Positions 40,220-52,189 of a stretch of DNA of 64,000 nucleotides are shown here, piece by piece. The notes beneath the pieces are model-generated. The model did not search any database and was not told where the DNA came from. It worked only from the letters and a program-made list of their open reading frames with translations. Within the stretch, counting starts at the first letter, position 1, and every line of letters starts with the position of its first letter. The DNA lies in assembly GCA_015296085.1 (NCBI GenBank), contig DVDT01000006.1, positions 1-64,000 on the forward strand. Reading direction: 5' to 3'. A program made the position numbers and the translations under genes. The DNA is from Trichormus sp. M33_DOE_039. GTDB taxonomy: Bacteria > Cyanobacteriota > Cyanobacteriia > Cyanobacteriales > Nostocaceae.

Positions 40220-41080
40220 ATGAGTCGTAAAGGTCAGTCTATAACCCTGTCGGTAACAGAACGAGATAAAGCCGAACTAGAAGCGATCGCCCGTGAGTTC
40301 GGTATGATGTGGGGAGAAGATCCCAATATCTCCAAACTCATCAAAGCGATCGCACAACGTCAGTTAATCATTGGCAAAAATAATGATTGGCAAGAATCGC
40401 GCATTCGTGCTTTACATCGGTGTATTGCTGCTTTAACCGATATAGGACAAGTGGAACAAGCGCAAATTATCGCTCAATTGTTACTAGAACGCGGTGAATT
40501 ATCTACCCCACTGCGGAACGAAATTCAAGCCTTCCTAGATAAAACCCCTCCGGCTTGGCGGGTACAAATAGACCGCTTTATTCTCCGTCAGCAACCCTTT
40601 CAACTTTCTTATCAAGATGCAGCCGAAAGAGTATTTAATTTTACAGTCCGCTATGCCAAAATTACTCCTCATGAAAAGCGAGAGTATCTTGATTGCTGGT
40701 GTGAAGAAACAGCAGGCAACTTAGACATACCAGAACTTACACATAACTGGTGTTTTCGTTTAGACCGCATACTTGATGCTGCTGTCACCCAAATTGACGG
40801 TGAATGGCGATCGCAATTAGATGAAATAGAAGTGGAAATGCAATTATTCAACAATTTAGCTTTTGCTTATCAAGCCAAACCCCAAGATATTTTCAATGAA
40901 TGGCTACCAGACCAACAACGAGTGCGGCGAGTTGTGAGACATGTTTCTAGTACCTTTTGGTTTATTCGGGAAATTATGCAATATACACCTGAGTGTGTGA
41001 TTGTATCACCAGAGAATGTGCGATCGCTGATCAAAGAAAAACTTCTGATCTGTTGTCAAAATTATGATTTGAATGTTTAG
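40220..41080 (+). CDS. WYL-domain-like transcriptional regulator with RHH-like N-terminus, divergent from cas3
   Basis: N-terminal ITLSVTERDKAELEAIAREFG; PAWRVQIDRFILRQQPFQLSYQDAAERVFNFTVRYAKITPHEKREYLDCWCEE...LTHNWCFRLDRI WYL-like. Confidence 0.72.
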   Translation: MSRKGQSITLSVTERDKAELEAIAREFGMMWGEDPNISKLIKAIAQRQLIIGKNNDWQESRIRALHRCIAALTDIGQVEQAQIIAQLLLERGELSTPLRNEIQAFLDKTPPAWRVQIDRFILRQQPFQLSYQDAAERVFNFTVRYAKITPHEKREYLDCWCEETAGNLDIPELTHNWCFRLDRILDAAVTQIDGEWRSQLDEIEVEMQLFNNLAFAYQAKPQDIFNEWLPDQQRVRRVVRHVSSTFWFIREIMQYTPECVIVSPENVRSLIKEKLLICCQNYDLNV

Positions 41081-41138
41081 CCTTAAACACAGGTGCAGGG
41101 GTGTTAGTGCTTTAAATACCTACACCCTTATATCTGCT

Positions 41139-41525
41139 TTACTCATCAATCAACACAATTGTGGGTATGGGAAGATTTTCTTTCAGATTATCATTATCGA
41201 TTGGATTAGCAGCGATCGCTTGTATTGCCTTTAATAAAACTGCACTTTGGCTAAGTAACTCATCTACATCTATACCACCGAAACTAGAGGGGTAACGTCG
41301 TAAGCGATTACTACCTTCGCCCAGTAAAATAGCTGCACCCCGCCAGTTAAGATTACCCATATGATAAAGAGCCACAGCAATTTGGAGAATACCTTGATAA
41401 AAGGTCTTTTCCGGTTCGGTGGCTTCAATCCATAAAGCTTCTAGGGTGTCGTGACAGGCGTAGAACTGTCCAGAGTTAAATTGTTCTACACCTTGCCAAT
41501 ATTCTGAGGGCATGGTTTCACTCAT
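41139..41525 (-). CDS. DUF309 domain-containing protein
   Basis: WQGVEQFNSGQFYACHDTLEALW...FYQGILQIAVALYHMGNLNWRGAAILLGEG. Confidence 0.9.
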   Translation of the reverse strand: MSETMPSEYWQGVEQFNSGQFYACHDTLEALWIEATEPEKTFYQGILQIAVALYHMGNLNWRGAAILLGEGSNRLRRYPSSFGGIDVDELLSQSAVLLKAIQAIAANPIDNDNLKENLPIPTIVLIDE

Positions 41526-41887
41526 GCCATGCTATCTCGCACTTCTTTAATAGTGTCGAGAGTGATTTCTTGGCTTTGTCCAGCAAATTCGTTGTCCGGG
41601 GTGAGAAACAGCATACAATGGCACTCTTTGCGCTCTCTCATTGGTACACAAGGACAGTTCCAATATGCTGCACTAACTTCAGCTTCTTTATCTTCGTAGT
41701 GACGACAGGGACACAAAGGCGAACCCAGTTCATCTTTATGTTTAGCTAGTCCTTCAATCACCACCGCAGTCACGGAAGGTTCAGCGCAAAAAAAAGTTCC
41801 AGTCCGCTTGGCATATTGTTCTGAAAAATGGCGCATAGCCTCTAGGCTTTTATCGCTAGATGTTGTGTTCGCTTCTGATGAGATCAT
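41522..41887 (-). CDS. ftrC: Ferredoxin-thioredoxin reductase, catalytic chain
   Basis: FSEQYAKRTGTFFCAEPSVTAVVIEGLAKHKDELGSPLCPCRHYEDKEAEVSAAYWNCPCVPMRERKECHCMLFL, conserved Cys pattern. Confidence 0.96.
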   Translation of the reverse strand: MISSEANTTSSDKSLEAMRHFSEQYAKRTGTFFCAEPSVTAVVIEGLAKHKDELGSPLCPCRHYEDKEAEVSAAYWNCPCVPMRERKECHCMLFLTPDNEFAGQSQEITLDTIKEVRDSMA

Positions 41888-41992
41888 TTGGATCGGCAGC
41901 TCATAATTTAAATATTTCTTTGCATTGTACCTCAGGACTGGGGACTGGGGATTGGGGACTGGGTAATGGAGAATTAGGAGAAAAAATAATAA

Positions 41993-42307
41993 CTATAAAT
42001 CTAAGAATGGAAACAATTGAAGCAGAAAATTGCGTATTCTTAATAAGAAAACTGTTTGCCTTAATTTGCTACTCAGTTTCGGGGGCGGACTAACTTGTAG
42101 CTGTTCTTGTAGCTGGGCGTATTCAACAGCAGTGAGTGGTTTGCCATCTATAGGCGATCGCGCCTCTATAATGATTTCTGTCCGTAATATCTCTTCTGGT
42201 GTATCTTCTACGGGTGGTAGTGCCATGACTGTAATCCCTAAATGGCTAACTAACCACACTAAAATGCTACTACTGAGGCTGATGACGGAAAACCTAATCC
42301 ACTTCAT
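41993..42307 (-). CDS. Hypothetical protein with N-terminal signal/TM segment
   Basis: 104-aa ORF: WIRFSVISLSSSILVWLVSHLGITVMALPP then EEILRTEIIIEARSPIDGKPLTAVEYAQLQEQLQ, plausible coding. Confidence 0.65.
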   Translation of the reverse strand: MKWIRFSVISLSSSILVWLVSHLGITVMALPPVEDTPEEILRTEIIIEARSPIDGKPLTAVEYAQLQEQLQVSPPPKLSSKLRQTVFLLRIRNFLLQLFPFLDL

Positions 42308-42626
42308 TTATTTGGGTTAATCCTCAGTTACTCACAGGTCTGAAAGCTTTGTAGATTCGGCGATCGCTTGTTAATTTATACAGTGAAATTGCTTAAAAAT
42401 AATGTATTTAAAGTAGGATACTTTTTCAGTTAGATAAGAAATTTAAAATCAACCATCAGAAAGATTTTTGAAACTTTTTATTGCCTGTGTTTGGACACTG
42501 AAGTGAGAGAGTAAACATCTTCACCAGTGTCCTATAACTACTGCTTCACCAAAAATGCAGTGTGGAGAAAGCTCCGAACGAGCAACTAGCTGCTATCAGA
42601 TCGAAAATGTAGCTGGTCTATTTCAC

Positions 42627-42670
42627 TTGTAACTAATTACCTCAAGCAATTTTATGAGGATTAGTTACAA
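42627..42670. terminator. Long hairpin downstream of the Thr-rich lipoprotein gene
   Basis: TTGTAACTAAT-TA-CCTCA-agcaatttta-TGAGG-ATTAGTTACAA. Confidence 0.4.
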
Positions 42671-42700
42671 ACCTTTTGCAGAAGAATAATTGACTATCTT

Positions 42701-42901
42701 CTATGGGGTGGTGGTGGGACTAGCAGTAGGGGTGGTAGCAGGGGTGGTAGTCGCAGGGGTAGAACCGGTGTCAGATGGTTCAGCAGGGGTGGTAGTAGTG
42801 GTAGCAGGGGTGGTGGTGGTGGTATCAGGAGTACCTTCACAAGCTCCTAAAAATCCAGCCAAGCTTAACAGCAACGCAAAACCAAAGATTTTTGTTTTCA
42901 T
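42701..42901 (-). CDS. Small Thr/Pro-rich lipoprotein
   Basis: MKTKIFGFALLLSLAGFLGAC lipobox followed by TTTTTPATTTTTPAEP low complexity. Confidence 0.7.
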   Translation of the reverse strand: MKTKIFGFALLLSLAGFLGACEGTPDTTTTTPATTTTTPAEPSDTGSTPATTTPATTPTASPTTTP

Positions 42902-43699
42902 AACTCCTCTTTCACCAATTGTGGCAATAAAACAATTTCGCCTGTTGAATACGATAACCTATTTTGCCGATTTTTTAAATTTTTTAAACCCTCACGAATA
43001 CATATTAAAAATCTATACTTTGGATGGAGTTTATTGCGTTTATTCTTATGTCTGGGTTAAGCAAGAAAGAAGACATCCGTCAATCATCAGAATCTAGCAC
43101 ATAGATACAGCTTTGTAGTGAGCGATCGCAGTCTTATGATTTGATAGAGCTAGCTTTCCTCTTGCTATTGCATTTCTCTTTAAGGTAAAACACCACTTGA
43201 AAATCTTTGAGGAGCATGGTCAACTAGATGTGCTGCTTTGATAGACCTATGCGATCGCTGATCCTACAATCATGGCATTCTGAAGTCTGGCTTCTGAATT
43301 TGACTTCTGCTTCTGGGGTCTTTCAGAATTGCCAGTAAACTAACTTGATGGGAAGAGATATCTCATCCAGAAAAATTAATAGTTGAAGCAATAATATTCT
43401 TCCGCACTCTTGCCCCTGAAAGCTTGATTTGGCAATACTTGAGACGCAATTCATTAAAATTACATCCTCATTCTGATCCTTACTGGTGATGCTTGTACAG
43501 AAGTGGTAGCGACGTTAGGCGCGTCACCCGCAAGGGTCAGCAGCTAACACAGAAAAATGTGTAGGTTAGAGCAACTTAGATGCACGACACCTTGTGCATC
43601 CATCAAAGTAATATTCGTATTTGTGACAAAGGGGTAAGTCTGACCTTAGCAAAAACGGATAATCAGTTTACAATACATTATTTCTTATCGCAAAAATTT

Positions 43700-44353
43700 A
43701 TGGCTGCTGTTCGCAAATCAGCTGTTTCTACAACTGGTAGTTGGTTTCGCCAAGGTTCTACTCCCAGACGCAGGAGACGGCAATCGGCACGTCTAGAATC
43801 AACCGTGCAGAGTGCTTCTACTGTTGCAACTGAACCCTTGCCAGTACAACCAAAAAGGCAACGTTCTGCCTCGAAAAGCTTATCTCTTCCCCTGACTCCA
43901 AGACGACAGAATTCGACACCACAAGCATCAAGAACCGCAAAGACAGAGTTTCCGGATTTGCCTGTAGTACCTACTGCCCAAGCAATGCCTTTGTGGTTAT
44001 TACGACTGAACACCCTACATCGACATTCGTCTGTTGTAGCGTTTTTGTTAGTAGGTGCAGCTTTAGCTGTCTATGGATGGACAGTCTACGCTCAAGAACT
44101 TTGGGGTCAAAACTATCGCAGATTACAAAACCTCCAACGTTATGAGCGACAGATGACTACTACCAATGCCACACTCAAAAACAAAATGGCAGAGGAAGCA
44201 GAAAAATCAAACACAGGCTTAGTCTCACCATCTCCTGCCAATACTGTTTTCCTCTCTCCTACATCCCCTAAATCTGATGTACTATCTCCTAGTAAGAAAC
44301 CAAATATAGAAACACAGCCCTCCAATTCCTCTCCCTCGCCAATGGGATATTAA
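43700..44353 (+). CDS. FtsL-like single-pass membrane protein upstream of ftsI
   Basis: Start revised to MAAVRKSAVS; one TM (VVAFLLVGAALAVYGWTVYA) followed by heptad-like segment; position directly before the PBP. Confidence 0.6.
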   Translation: MAAVRKSAVSTTGSWFRQGSTPRRRRRQSARLESTVQSASTVATEPLPVQPKRQRSASKSLSLPLTPRRQNSTPQASRTAKTEFPDLPVVPTAQAMPLWLLRLNTLHRHSSVVAFLLVGAALAVYGWTVYAQELWGQNYRRLQNLQRYERQMTTTNATLKNKMAEEAEKSNTGLVSPSPANTVFLSPTSPKSDVLSPSKKPNIETQPSNSSPSPMGY

Positions 44354-44471
44354 GTAGCCGTCGTGAACTGCGTACATCAGAAAACATGAAAAAGTCTTTC
44401 CCCTACACCCCTATACCCCTACACCCTTACACCCCCACTCTTTACTAGTACAACAGAAAAAAAGCAGGGTA

Positions 44472-46337
44472 ATGCCAAAATCACCAAGTCAATTAAAGTT
44501 GAAAAAATTGCGTCAACCGACGGAATTTACTGGGCGCAAAAGGGTTGATAGAGATAAAGACAGAAAAAATACTGCACCTTCCAGTCCAGAACAGATATCA
44601 AATCCTAAATTTCGGCTATTGACTGTCTGGGCCATATTAGTGGCCTGTGGACTAGGATTGGCAATCAATTTGTATAATTTGCAAATTATCCAGGGGAAAA
44701 AGCTCACACAAAGGGCGAGAAACCAACAAATGGTGAATTTGCGTCCCTATATGCCTCGTCGCCTCATAGTTGATCGCAATGATAATGTATTAGCGGTTGA
44801 CCGCCCTGTATATACTCTGTATGCCCATCCCAAGCTGTTTGACAAGTCGCAGGAAGCCATAGCCGAAAAGCTCGCCCCCCTTGTGGATAAAACTCCGGCT
44901 GATTTAGTCAAAATTTTTCAAAGCCGAAAAAGTGGCATTACACTATCCTCTAGCTTACCAGAAACTACGGCTGATCAAGTGACAGCATTACGTTTCAATG
45001 GTTTCGAGTTGATTCCCAAATATTCCCGATACTATCCCCAAGGTGATTTACTGGCTGATGTGGTGGGATATGTCAATATTGACAGGCGTGGTCAGGCTGG
45101 AGTGGAATTTTCTCAAGAACAGTGGTTAGAACGTTCTGTGAAAACTGTGCGCTTAAGTCGGGCTGGAAATGGGGCTTTAATGCCAGATTATGCTCCTGAA
45201 GGCTTTTTGAACGCCGACGATTTACGGATGAAATTGACTATTGATAGTCGTCTCCAAAGAGCTGCTCGGACTGCACTCAAAGAGCAGATGGAGAAGTTTA
45301 AGGGTAAACGAGGGGCTGTAATTGTCATGGATGCTTTGGACGGCTCTATTTTAGCCTTGGTTTCTCAGCCTACATATGATCCCAATGAATACTCCAAAGC
45401 AGATATTTCCCTGTTTAAAAACTGGACAGTTTCGGATCTCTATGAGCCAGGGTCAACATTTAAACCATTGAATGTGGCGATCGCATTGGAAAATGGTGTT
45501 ATTAAAGCGGATGATACATTTAATGATCCTGGAGCAATTCAAGTAGGAAAATATACCATCAGAAATGCTGGACTCAATGGTTATGGGCGCATTAATATTG
45601 CTCAAATCCTACAAAACTCTAGCAACATTGGTATGGTGCAAATGATCCAAAGGTTAAAACCTTCTGTTTATTACAACTGGCTAGAACGTTTGGGTGTAGG
45701 ACAACCAGTTGATACAGATTTACCTTCTGTAGCTAGTGGTAAACTCAAAAATCAAGAAATATTTATTCGCTCACCTATCGAATCTGCAACTGCTTCCTTT
45801 GGACAAGGTTTTTCTCTGACACCATTACAGTTAGTACAAATGCAAGGCGCATTAGCTAATGGGGGTAAATTGGTGACTCCTCATGTTATTCAAGGGTTAA
45901 TTGATAGTAAAGGACAAATCCACTACACACCTAATCGCCCAGCACCACGCCAAATTTTCTCAACAAGTACTGCTCAAACAGTTGTCGAAATGATGGAAAC
46001 TGTTGTGAGTGAAGGAACTGGGAAAGCTGCTCAAATTCCTGGATATCGTATTGGCGGTAAAACAGGTACAGCCCAAAAAGCTAGTCCTAATGGTGGTTAT
46101 ATTCCCGGTGCAAGAATTACTAGTTTTGTCGGTATTCTACCTGTAGAATCTCCCCGCTATGTTATTTTGGCGGTGGTGGATGAACCTAAAGGTGCAAACG
46201 CCTACGGTTCAACTGTTGCAGCTCCCATTGTCAAGGCTGTGATGGATGCTCTCATTCCTATTGAAAAGATTCCACCCAGCCAAGAAATTGAACCAACACC
46301 CGATAAAGACAGCAGTAAAAAAATAGTCAGAGATTAA
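44472..46337 (+). CDS. ftsI: Peptidoglycan D,D-transpeptidase FtsI / PBP2
   Basis: YEPGSTFKPLNVAIALE (SxxK), SSNIGM (SxN), GKTGTAQK (KTG). Confidence 0.94.
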   Translation: MPKSPSQLKLKKLRQPTEFTGRKRVDRDKDRKNTAPSSPEQISNPKFRLLTVWAILVACGLGLAINLYNLQIIQGKKLTQRARNQQMVNLRPYMPRRLIVDRNDNVLAVDRPVYTLYAHPKLFDKSQEAIAEKLAPLVDKTPADLVKIFQSRKSGITLSSSLPETTADQVTALRFNGFELIPKYSRYYPQGDLLADVVGYVNIDRRGQAGVEFSQEQWLERSVKTVRLSRAGNGALMPDYAPEGFLNADDLRMKLTIDSRLQRAARTALKEQMEKFKGKRGAVIVMDALDGSILALVSQPTYDPNEYSKADISLFKNWTVSDLYEPGSTFKPLNVAIALENGVIKADDTFNDPGAIQVGKYTIRNAGLNGYGRINIAQILQNSSNIGMVQMIQRLKPSVYYNWLERLGVGQPVDTDLPSVASGKLKNQEIFIRSPIESATASFGQGFSLTPLQLVQMQGALANGGKLVTPHVIQGLIDSKGQIHYTPNRPAPRQIFSTSTAQTVVEMMETVVSEGTGKAAQIPGYRIGGKTGTAQKASPNGGYIPGARITSFVGILPVESPRYVILAVVDEPKGANAYGSTVAAPIVKAVMDALIPIEKIPPSQEIEPTPDKDSSKKIVRD

Positions 46338-46452
46338 AAAAATTAGCAATTAATAACATTTTCGGCTGGATTTGAACTATGAGAAAATTCGTTAAATCTC
46401 ATAGTATTTATTCTCTGTAATCTGTAACCTATCACCTATCGCCCACTCCCTA

Positions 46453-47550
46453 CTAATAGGTTTGTCTGAGTGCAGTTTCAATAGATCCTAAACGCTGGAA
46501 AAGCTTTATTAATTGATGAGATTTTATCAGGCGTGTTTCTAATATCAATTGCAATGGTGTTAATAATTCAATATCTGGATCATTTCCCAGTGCAACTATC
46601 GCTGCTTGCAAAATTTGTGTAGCATTCATTAATATATCTTCATTATCAAAACCTTGCTTTGCTGATAACTGATGTAGAGATGTGTTTGGTGTAACGGCTC
46701 TACCATTTAGAGATTCATCTAATATCAAACCCTTTAATAAAGCTAATAATGCTGCATAGATATTAAAATCATCACAACTATCAAAAGCTTTAAATTCAAT
46801 GCGTCCAACTTCGGCAGGTAGACGCGCAAGTTTAGTTAAGGATGGCATACTTTTAATTAGTTGTTCTTCTTTGGGAACAAATACTAAAGTGGATGATCTT
46901 TTGCCAGTCCTAACGAATGTTCTAACTGATAAACCATCCCAAAGTCCGCCATTATAAAAAGGTGAACTATAACTAAAAGGCACAATGTAAGGGCTATAGT
47001 AAGTCAACTTTTGACCAATATCAATTACTTGCTCAATCGGTAAATTCGGCAATGAAATATTTAAGTCTGGCCCATATGACACCATGTAAATGTAAGCAGT
47101 TTGTTCATCAGGATAAGCCTGTAACTGCTGAAGTTCATATTCATTTAATGGTGGGTTTGGTTCAAAAACTGTTTTGTAAGGATTAAAACTAGTTAAAACT
47201 GGTGAAAATCCGAATTTTGCTGCTACCTCACGTAGTAAATCGAAACTTACTGATAATTCACTAACAGCACTCTGAATATCAGAATGTATTGTTGTTCTGA
47301 TTTCTATCCCTTTTGAGGTACAGTCAATTACCTTATCGGAATCAGCGAATCTTTCAAATCCTTCGATATACCATCTTTTTTTTCTAATACCAGCATCACC
47401 CACACGTAATTGCAAATGGTCGTCAGGATATATGGGTAGTTGATCTACAATTTGAGCAAAATCTGCAAATTCTGTACAGGTAAAATCTGCAAACTTCCCC
47501 TCTCGGTTAAGGAAAGCTACTTCGTGTTCAATACCAAACAAAAAAGTCAT
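46453..47550 (-). CDS. GCS2-like glutamate-cysteine ligase-related protein
   Basis: FGIEHEVAFLNREGKFADF; VGDAGIRKKRWYIEG; VGRIEFKAFDSCDDF. Confidence 0.55.
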   Translation of the reverse strand: MTFLFGIEHEVAFLNREGKFADFTCTEFADFAQIVDQLPIYPDDHLQLRVGDAGIRKKRWYIEGFERFADSDKVIDCTSKGIEIRTTIHSDIQSAVSELSVSFDLLREVAAKFGFSPVLTSFNPYKTVFEPNPPLNEYELQQLQAYPDEQTAYIYMVSYGPDLNISLPNLPIEQVIDIGQKLTYYSPYIVPFSYSSPFYNGGLWDGLSVRTFVRTGKRSSTLVFVPKEEQLIKSMPSLTKLARLPAEVGRIEFKAFDSCDDFNIYAALLALLKGLILDESLNGRAVTPNTSLHQLSAKQGFDNEDILMNATQILQAAIVALGNDPDIELLTPLQLILETRLIKSHQLIKLFQRLGSIETALRQTY

Positions 47551-47708
47551 AGGATTTAATAGGAAATATTCTTAATAAAACCACCAGAATATAATACACC
47601 AAGCTAGTATTGTGGCAAATTGACTTTGAGCCGTATTCTGCATGTACGGTCTTTTAGGCGATCGCTATCTTAATGTTATTTTTATTACACTTAACCTCAG
47701 AGCTATTA

Positions 47709-48623
47709 ATGAAACCAATTAAACACAAATTAGTAATTAAAGTTTTGATTCTGGTAGCTTTACTGCTGATATCCCAGCGAGTTTCAGCACAACCTTGGCG
47801 ACCTGTTCGTGGCGGTATTGCCTTTGGTATCAGTGGAATGTCAGTTGTAAGTCAGAAAGGCAATTATGTAGATTTCCTCATTGTTCATGACAACAAACAA
47901 AAAAATCAAGGTCGTCTAGCAATTATTAGTATTAAAGGTCAGGATTCACCAGCCTATTTTCCGATAGCTTGGCCCAGCAATACAGAATTACCTACAGATT
48001 TAGAAGCTTTAACATCTATTCCAGGTAAAAATAACTCTCGATTTATAGCTTTCAGCAGTGCCGGCAAAGGTTATGATTTTCAATTAGATTCTACCAACAA
48101 AACTATTTCAGTCATTAAAGTATTTGAACTAACAAAAGTTCCAGCAGATAGTAACTTTGAAGCATTTACATTACAAAATATCACGGGTAAATTAGTTGCT
48201 GTTTGGGCGCATCGCGGTGCAGACCAAGAGCCTGCGACGGTTTATTGGGGGTTCTTCGATTTAGATAAATATCAAATTAATCTCGTTGGTTCTGCCCAAA
48301 TAAAAGTACCATTTCCTGCTACGAATGTCCGTCATATTTCTGATATTAAATTAGATTCAGCAGGAATTTTATACATCACATCTGCAAGTGATACAGGCGA
48401 TGATGGCCCATTTCAATCTGCTGTTTACGTTGCTGGTTATCTGGGTTTATCTGGAGATAAAATTATTTGGCGACAGAATCCCCAATTATTTCCTATCCAC
48501 CGTTTTAATTACCACAAAATTGAAGCTATAGAATTAATTCCTGGTGCAAATGGCGGTGTAGTAGTGGGTACAGACGACGAAAATTTAGGTGGCTATATTT
48601 ACACTTTGGGAGAAAGTAATTAA
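47709..48623 (+). CDS. Secreted hypothetical protein (beta-propeller-like)
   Basis: Signal peptide HKLVIKVLILVALLLISQRVSA; repeated strands; HISDIKLDSAGILYITSASDTGDDGPFQSAVY. Confidence 0.6.
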   Translation: MKPIKHKLVIKVLILVALLLISQRVSAQPWRPVRGGIAFGISGMSVVSQKGNYVDFLIVHDNKQKNQGRLAIISIKGQDSPAYFPIAWPSNTELPTDLEALTSIPGKNNSRFIAFSSAGKGYDFQLDSTNKTISVIKVFELTKVPADSNFEAFTLQNITGKLVAVWAHRGADQEPATVYWGFFDLDKYQINLVGSAQIKVPFPATNVRHISDIKLDSAGILYITSASDTGDDGPFQSAVYVAGYLGLSGDKIIWRQNPQLFPIHRFNYHKIEAIELIPGANGGVVVGTDDENLGGYIYTLGESN

Positions 48624-48814
48624 AAGGAAAGAGGCTATTCTATTTTAGATTTTAAATTTTGGATTGTAATTTTCACCGGTAGAGACTTTACATGCAACGT
48701 CTCTACATATTCCCCTATTAGGGACGAGGTTTTTCGTTAATTTTTCCACGTAACGTGAAAAGTCAGAACTCTTTTGAGTGTGATTTTTTATTAGTGTTGG
48801 GTTAAAAAAGAAAC

Positions 48815-49972
48815 ATGAAAATCATTAAGCCCATCACTAACTGGTTAGAAATCCACGCTAGCTCCCCTACATACATCGGTTGGGTACTAGCAGGGATTGC
48901 TGTTTGTTTTTTTGGTGCAGCGATTAATACCATGGCCGGTTGGCTTTACGCTATTAGTGGCGTGAGTCTGGCTCTATTGGGTATAGCTGCATTTTTACCA
49001 TCGCGATCGCTCATTGGTCTATCTGTCACCCGTCGTCCGATTCCACCAGTTTCGGCTGGGGATGACTTAACCCTAGAATTAGAAATTCACAACTCCAGCA
49101 AGCAATCTGTTACGGACTTTCAAATTGAAGATCTATTACCTTTCGTTTTAGGGAAACCAATTAAACAAGCGATTGAATCTATTGGTAGTCGAGAAAGTTA
49201 TCGCTGGGTATATTATCAACCTACCGACCGCCGGGGGATTTATCGCTGGCACACAGTTGAAGTAGCTACAGGCGCACCTTTGGGATTATTTTGGAGTCGT
49301 CGCCAGCATCAAAGTGAAGCTACAGCTATTGTTTATCCTCTGGTCTTACCCTTAACTACTTGCCCTCTCGTTGATGAAATCGGGCAAGAAGAAAGTCAAA
49401 GGAGCGAATATCGTGGTAGACCCTTGCAGACAGCAACATCAGGATTAGTGCGATCGCTTCGTCCCTATCGTCTCGGCGACCCCACCCGACTCATTCACTG
49501 GCGGACTAGCGCACGCTACGGTGAATTGCGTGTCCGGGAATTAGAAATGGTAACAAGTGGACAGGAAATCATTATTGCTTTAGATAGTGCTGGCCATTGG
49601 GAAGCAGAAAACTTTGAACAGGCAGTAATTACCGCAGCTTCACTATATTTTTATGCACAGCATCAGCAATTACAAGTGCAACTATTAACGGCAGCAACAG
49701 GATTAGTCAAAGGCGATCGCTCAGTTTTAGAAACTCTAGCCGCGACTAGATATCACGAAGATATTAGCGACCACGATGATCAGTGTCCCTTGATTTGGTT
49801 GACACAAAATCCTCTCAGCCTGTCTACATTGCCTCAAGGTAGTCGTTGGTTGCTGTGGCCGGATGTACAGTCTCAAACTGAGCCAGTATTAGTTAACGGA
49901 GAATATCCTGGCATGATCATCGACACAGCACAACCATTGCGATCGCAATTACAAAAACCTTTAGATAGATAA
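48815..49972 (+). CDS. DUF58 domain-containing protein
   Basis: YRLGDPTRLIHWRTSARYGELRVRELE is the DUF58 signature. Confidence 0.9.
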   Translation: MKIIKPITNWLEIHASSPTYIGWVLAGIAVCFFGAAINTMAGWLYAISGVSLALLGIAAFLPSRSLIGLSVTRRPIPPVSAGDDLTLELEIHNSSKQSVTDFQIEDLLPFVLGKPIKQAIESIGSRESYRWVYYQPTDRRGIYRWHTVEVATGAPLGLFWSRRQHQSEATAIVYPLVLPLTTCPLVDEIGQEESQRSEYRGRPLQTATSGLVRSLRPYRLGDPTRLIHWRTSARYGELRVRELEMVTSGQEIIIALDSAGHWEAENFEQAVITAASLYFYAQHQQLQVQLLTAATGLVKGDRSVLETLAATRYHEDISDHDDQCPLIWLTQNPLSLSTLPQGSRWLLWPDVQSQTEPVLVNGEYPGMIIDTAQPLRSQLQKPLDR

Positions 49973-50022
49973 AGAGTTATTAGTCATTAGTCAAAACCAA
50001 CAGTCAGCAATCAACAGTCAAA

Positions 50023-51732
<1,710 letters not shown>

Positions 51733-51765
51733 AACTACTGCTATCATTGTATATGCTTCGTAGTT

Positions 51766-51839
51766 GGGGCTGTAGCTCAGTTGGATAGAGCGAGCGCCTC
51801 CTAAGCGCTAGGTCGCCGGTTCGAGCCTGGCCAGTCCCG
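51766..51839 (+). tRNA. tRNA-Arg (anticodon CCT)
   Basis: Cloverleaf: GGGGCTG/CAGTCCC acceptor, anticodon arm AGCGC-CTCCTAA-GCGCT, T arm GCCGG-TTCGAGC-CTGGC. Confidence 0.93.
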
Positions 51840-52189
51840 TCGTCAACTACTCATCTCTTGAAGTGAGCGATCGCAATTTCTGCGTTGGGATTGTTTATGA
51901 CAATATTGGCAAATTTCATTAATACGTATTTAATTACGTATTAGTGCAACTTGTTAATATCAAGTTTGAGTGAATTTGCCAAATTAAGGTTGTGATTTTT
52001 CTGATTTGTCGAGAAAATCATCCACAATAATTCCAGTATCAGAGTTCAGAATTTAAAATAAATTCTGGTTGCATGGTGAATCGAGCTGACTTTCCTGTAA
52101 AAGTTAAAGATTTGAATTGCCATTCATTTGCCTGTAAAGGTGATTGCTCATATTGATTCTGACTCCTGAGTTCTAAGTTCTGAATTCTG

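Noticed and set aside
42690-43097. 135-aa + strand ORF (MTIFYGVVVGLAVGVVAGVVV...)
   Set aside because: Antisense to the Thr-rich lipoprotein; Val/Gly-rich composition arises from the complementary repeat, and the lipobox on the minus strand is more convincing.
48713-48726. CCCCTATTAGGGAC resembling the CRISPR repeat stem
   Set aside because: Only the short palindromic core matches; no flanking repeat sequence or spacing, likely coincidence.
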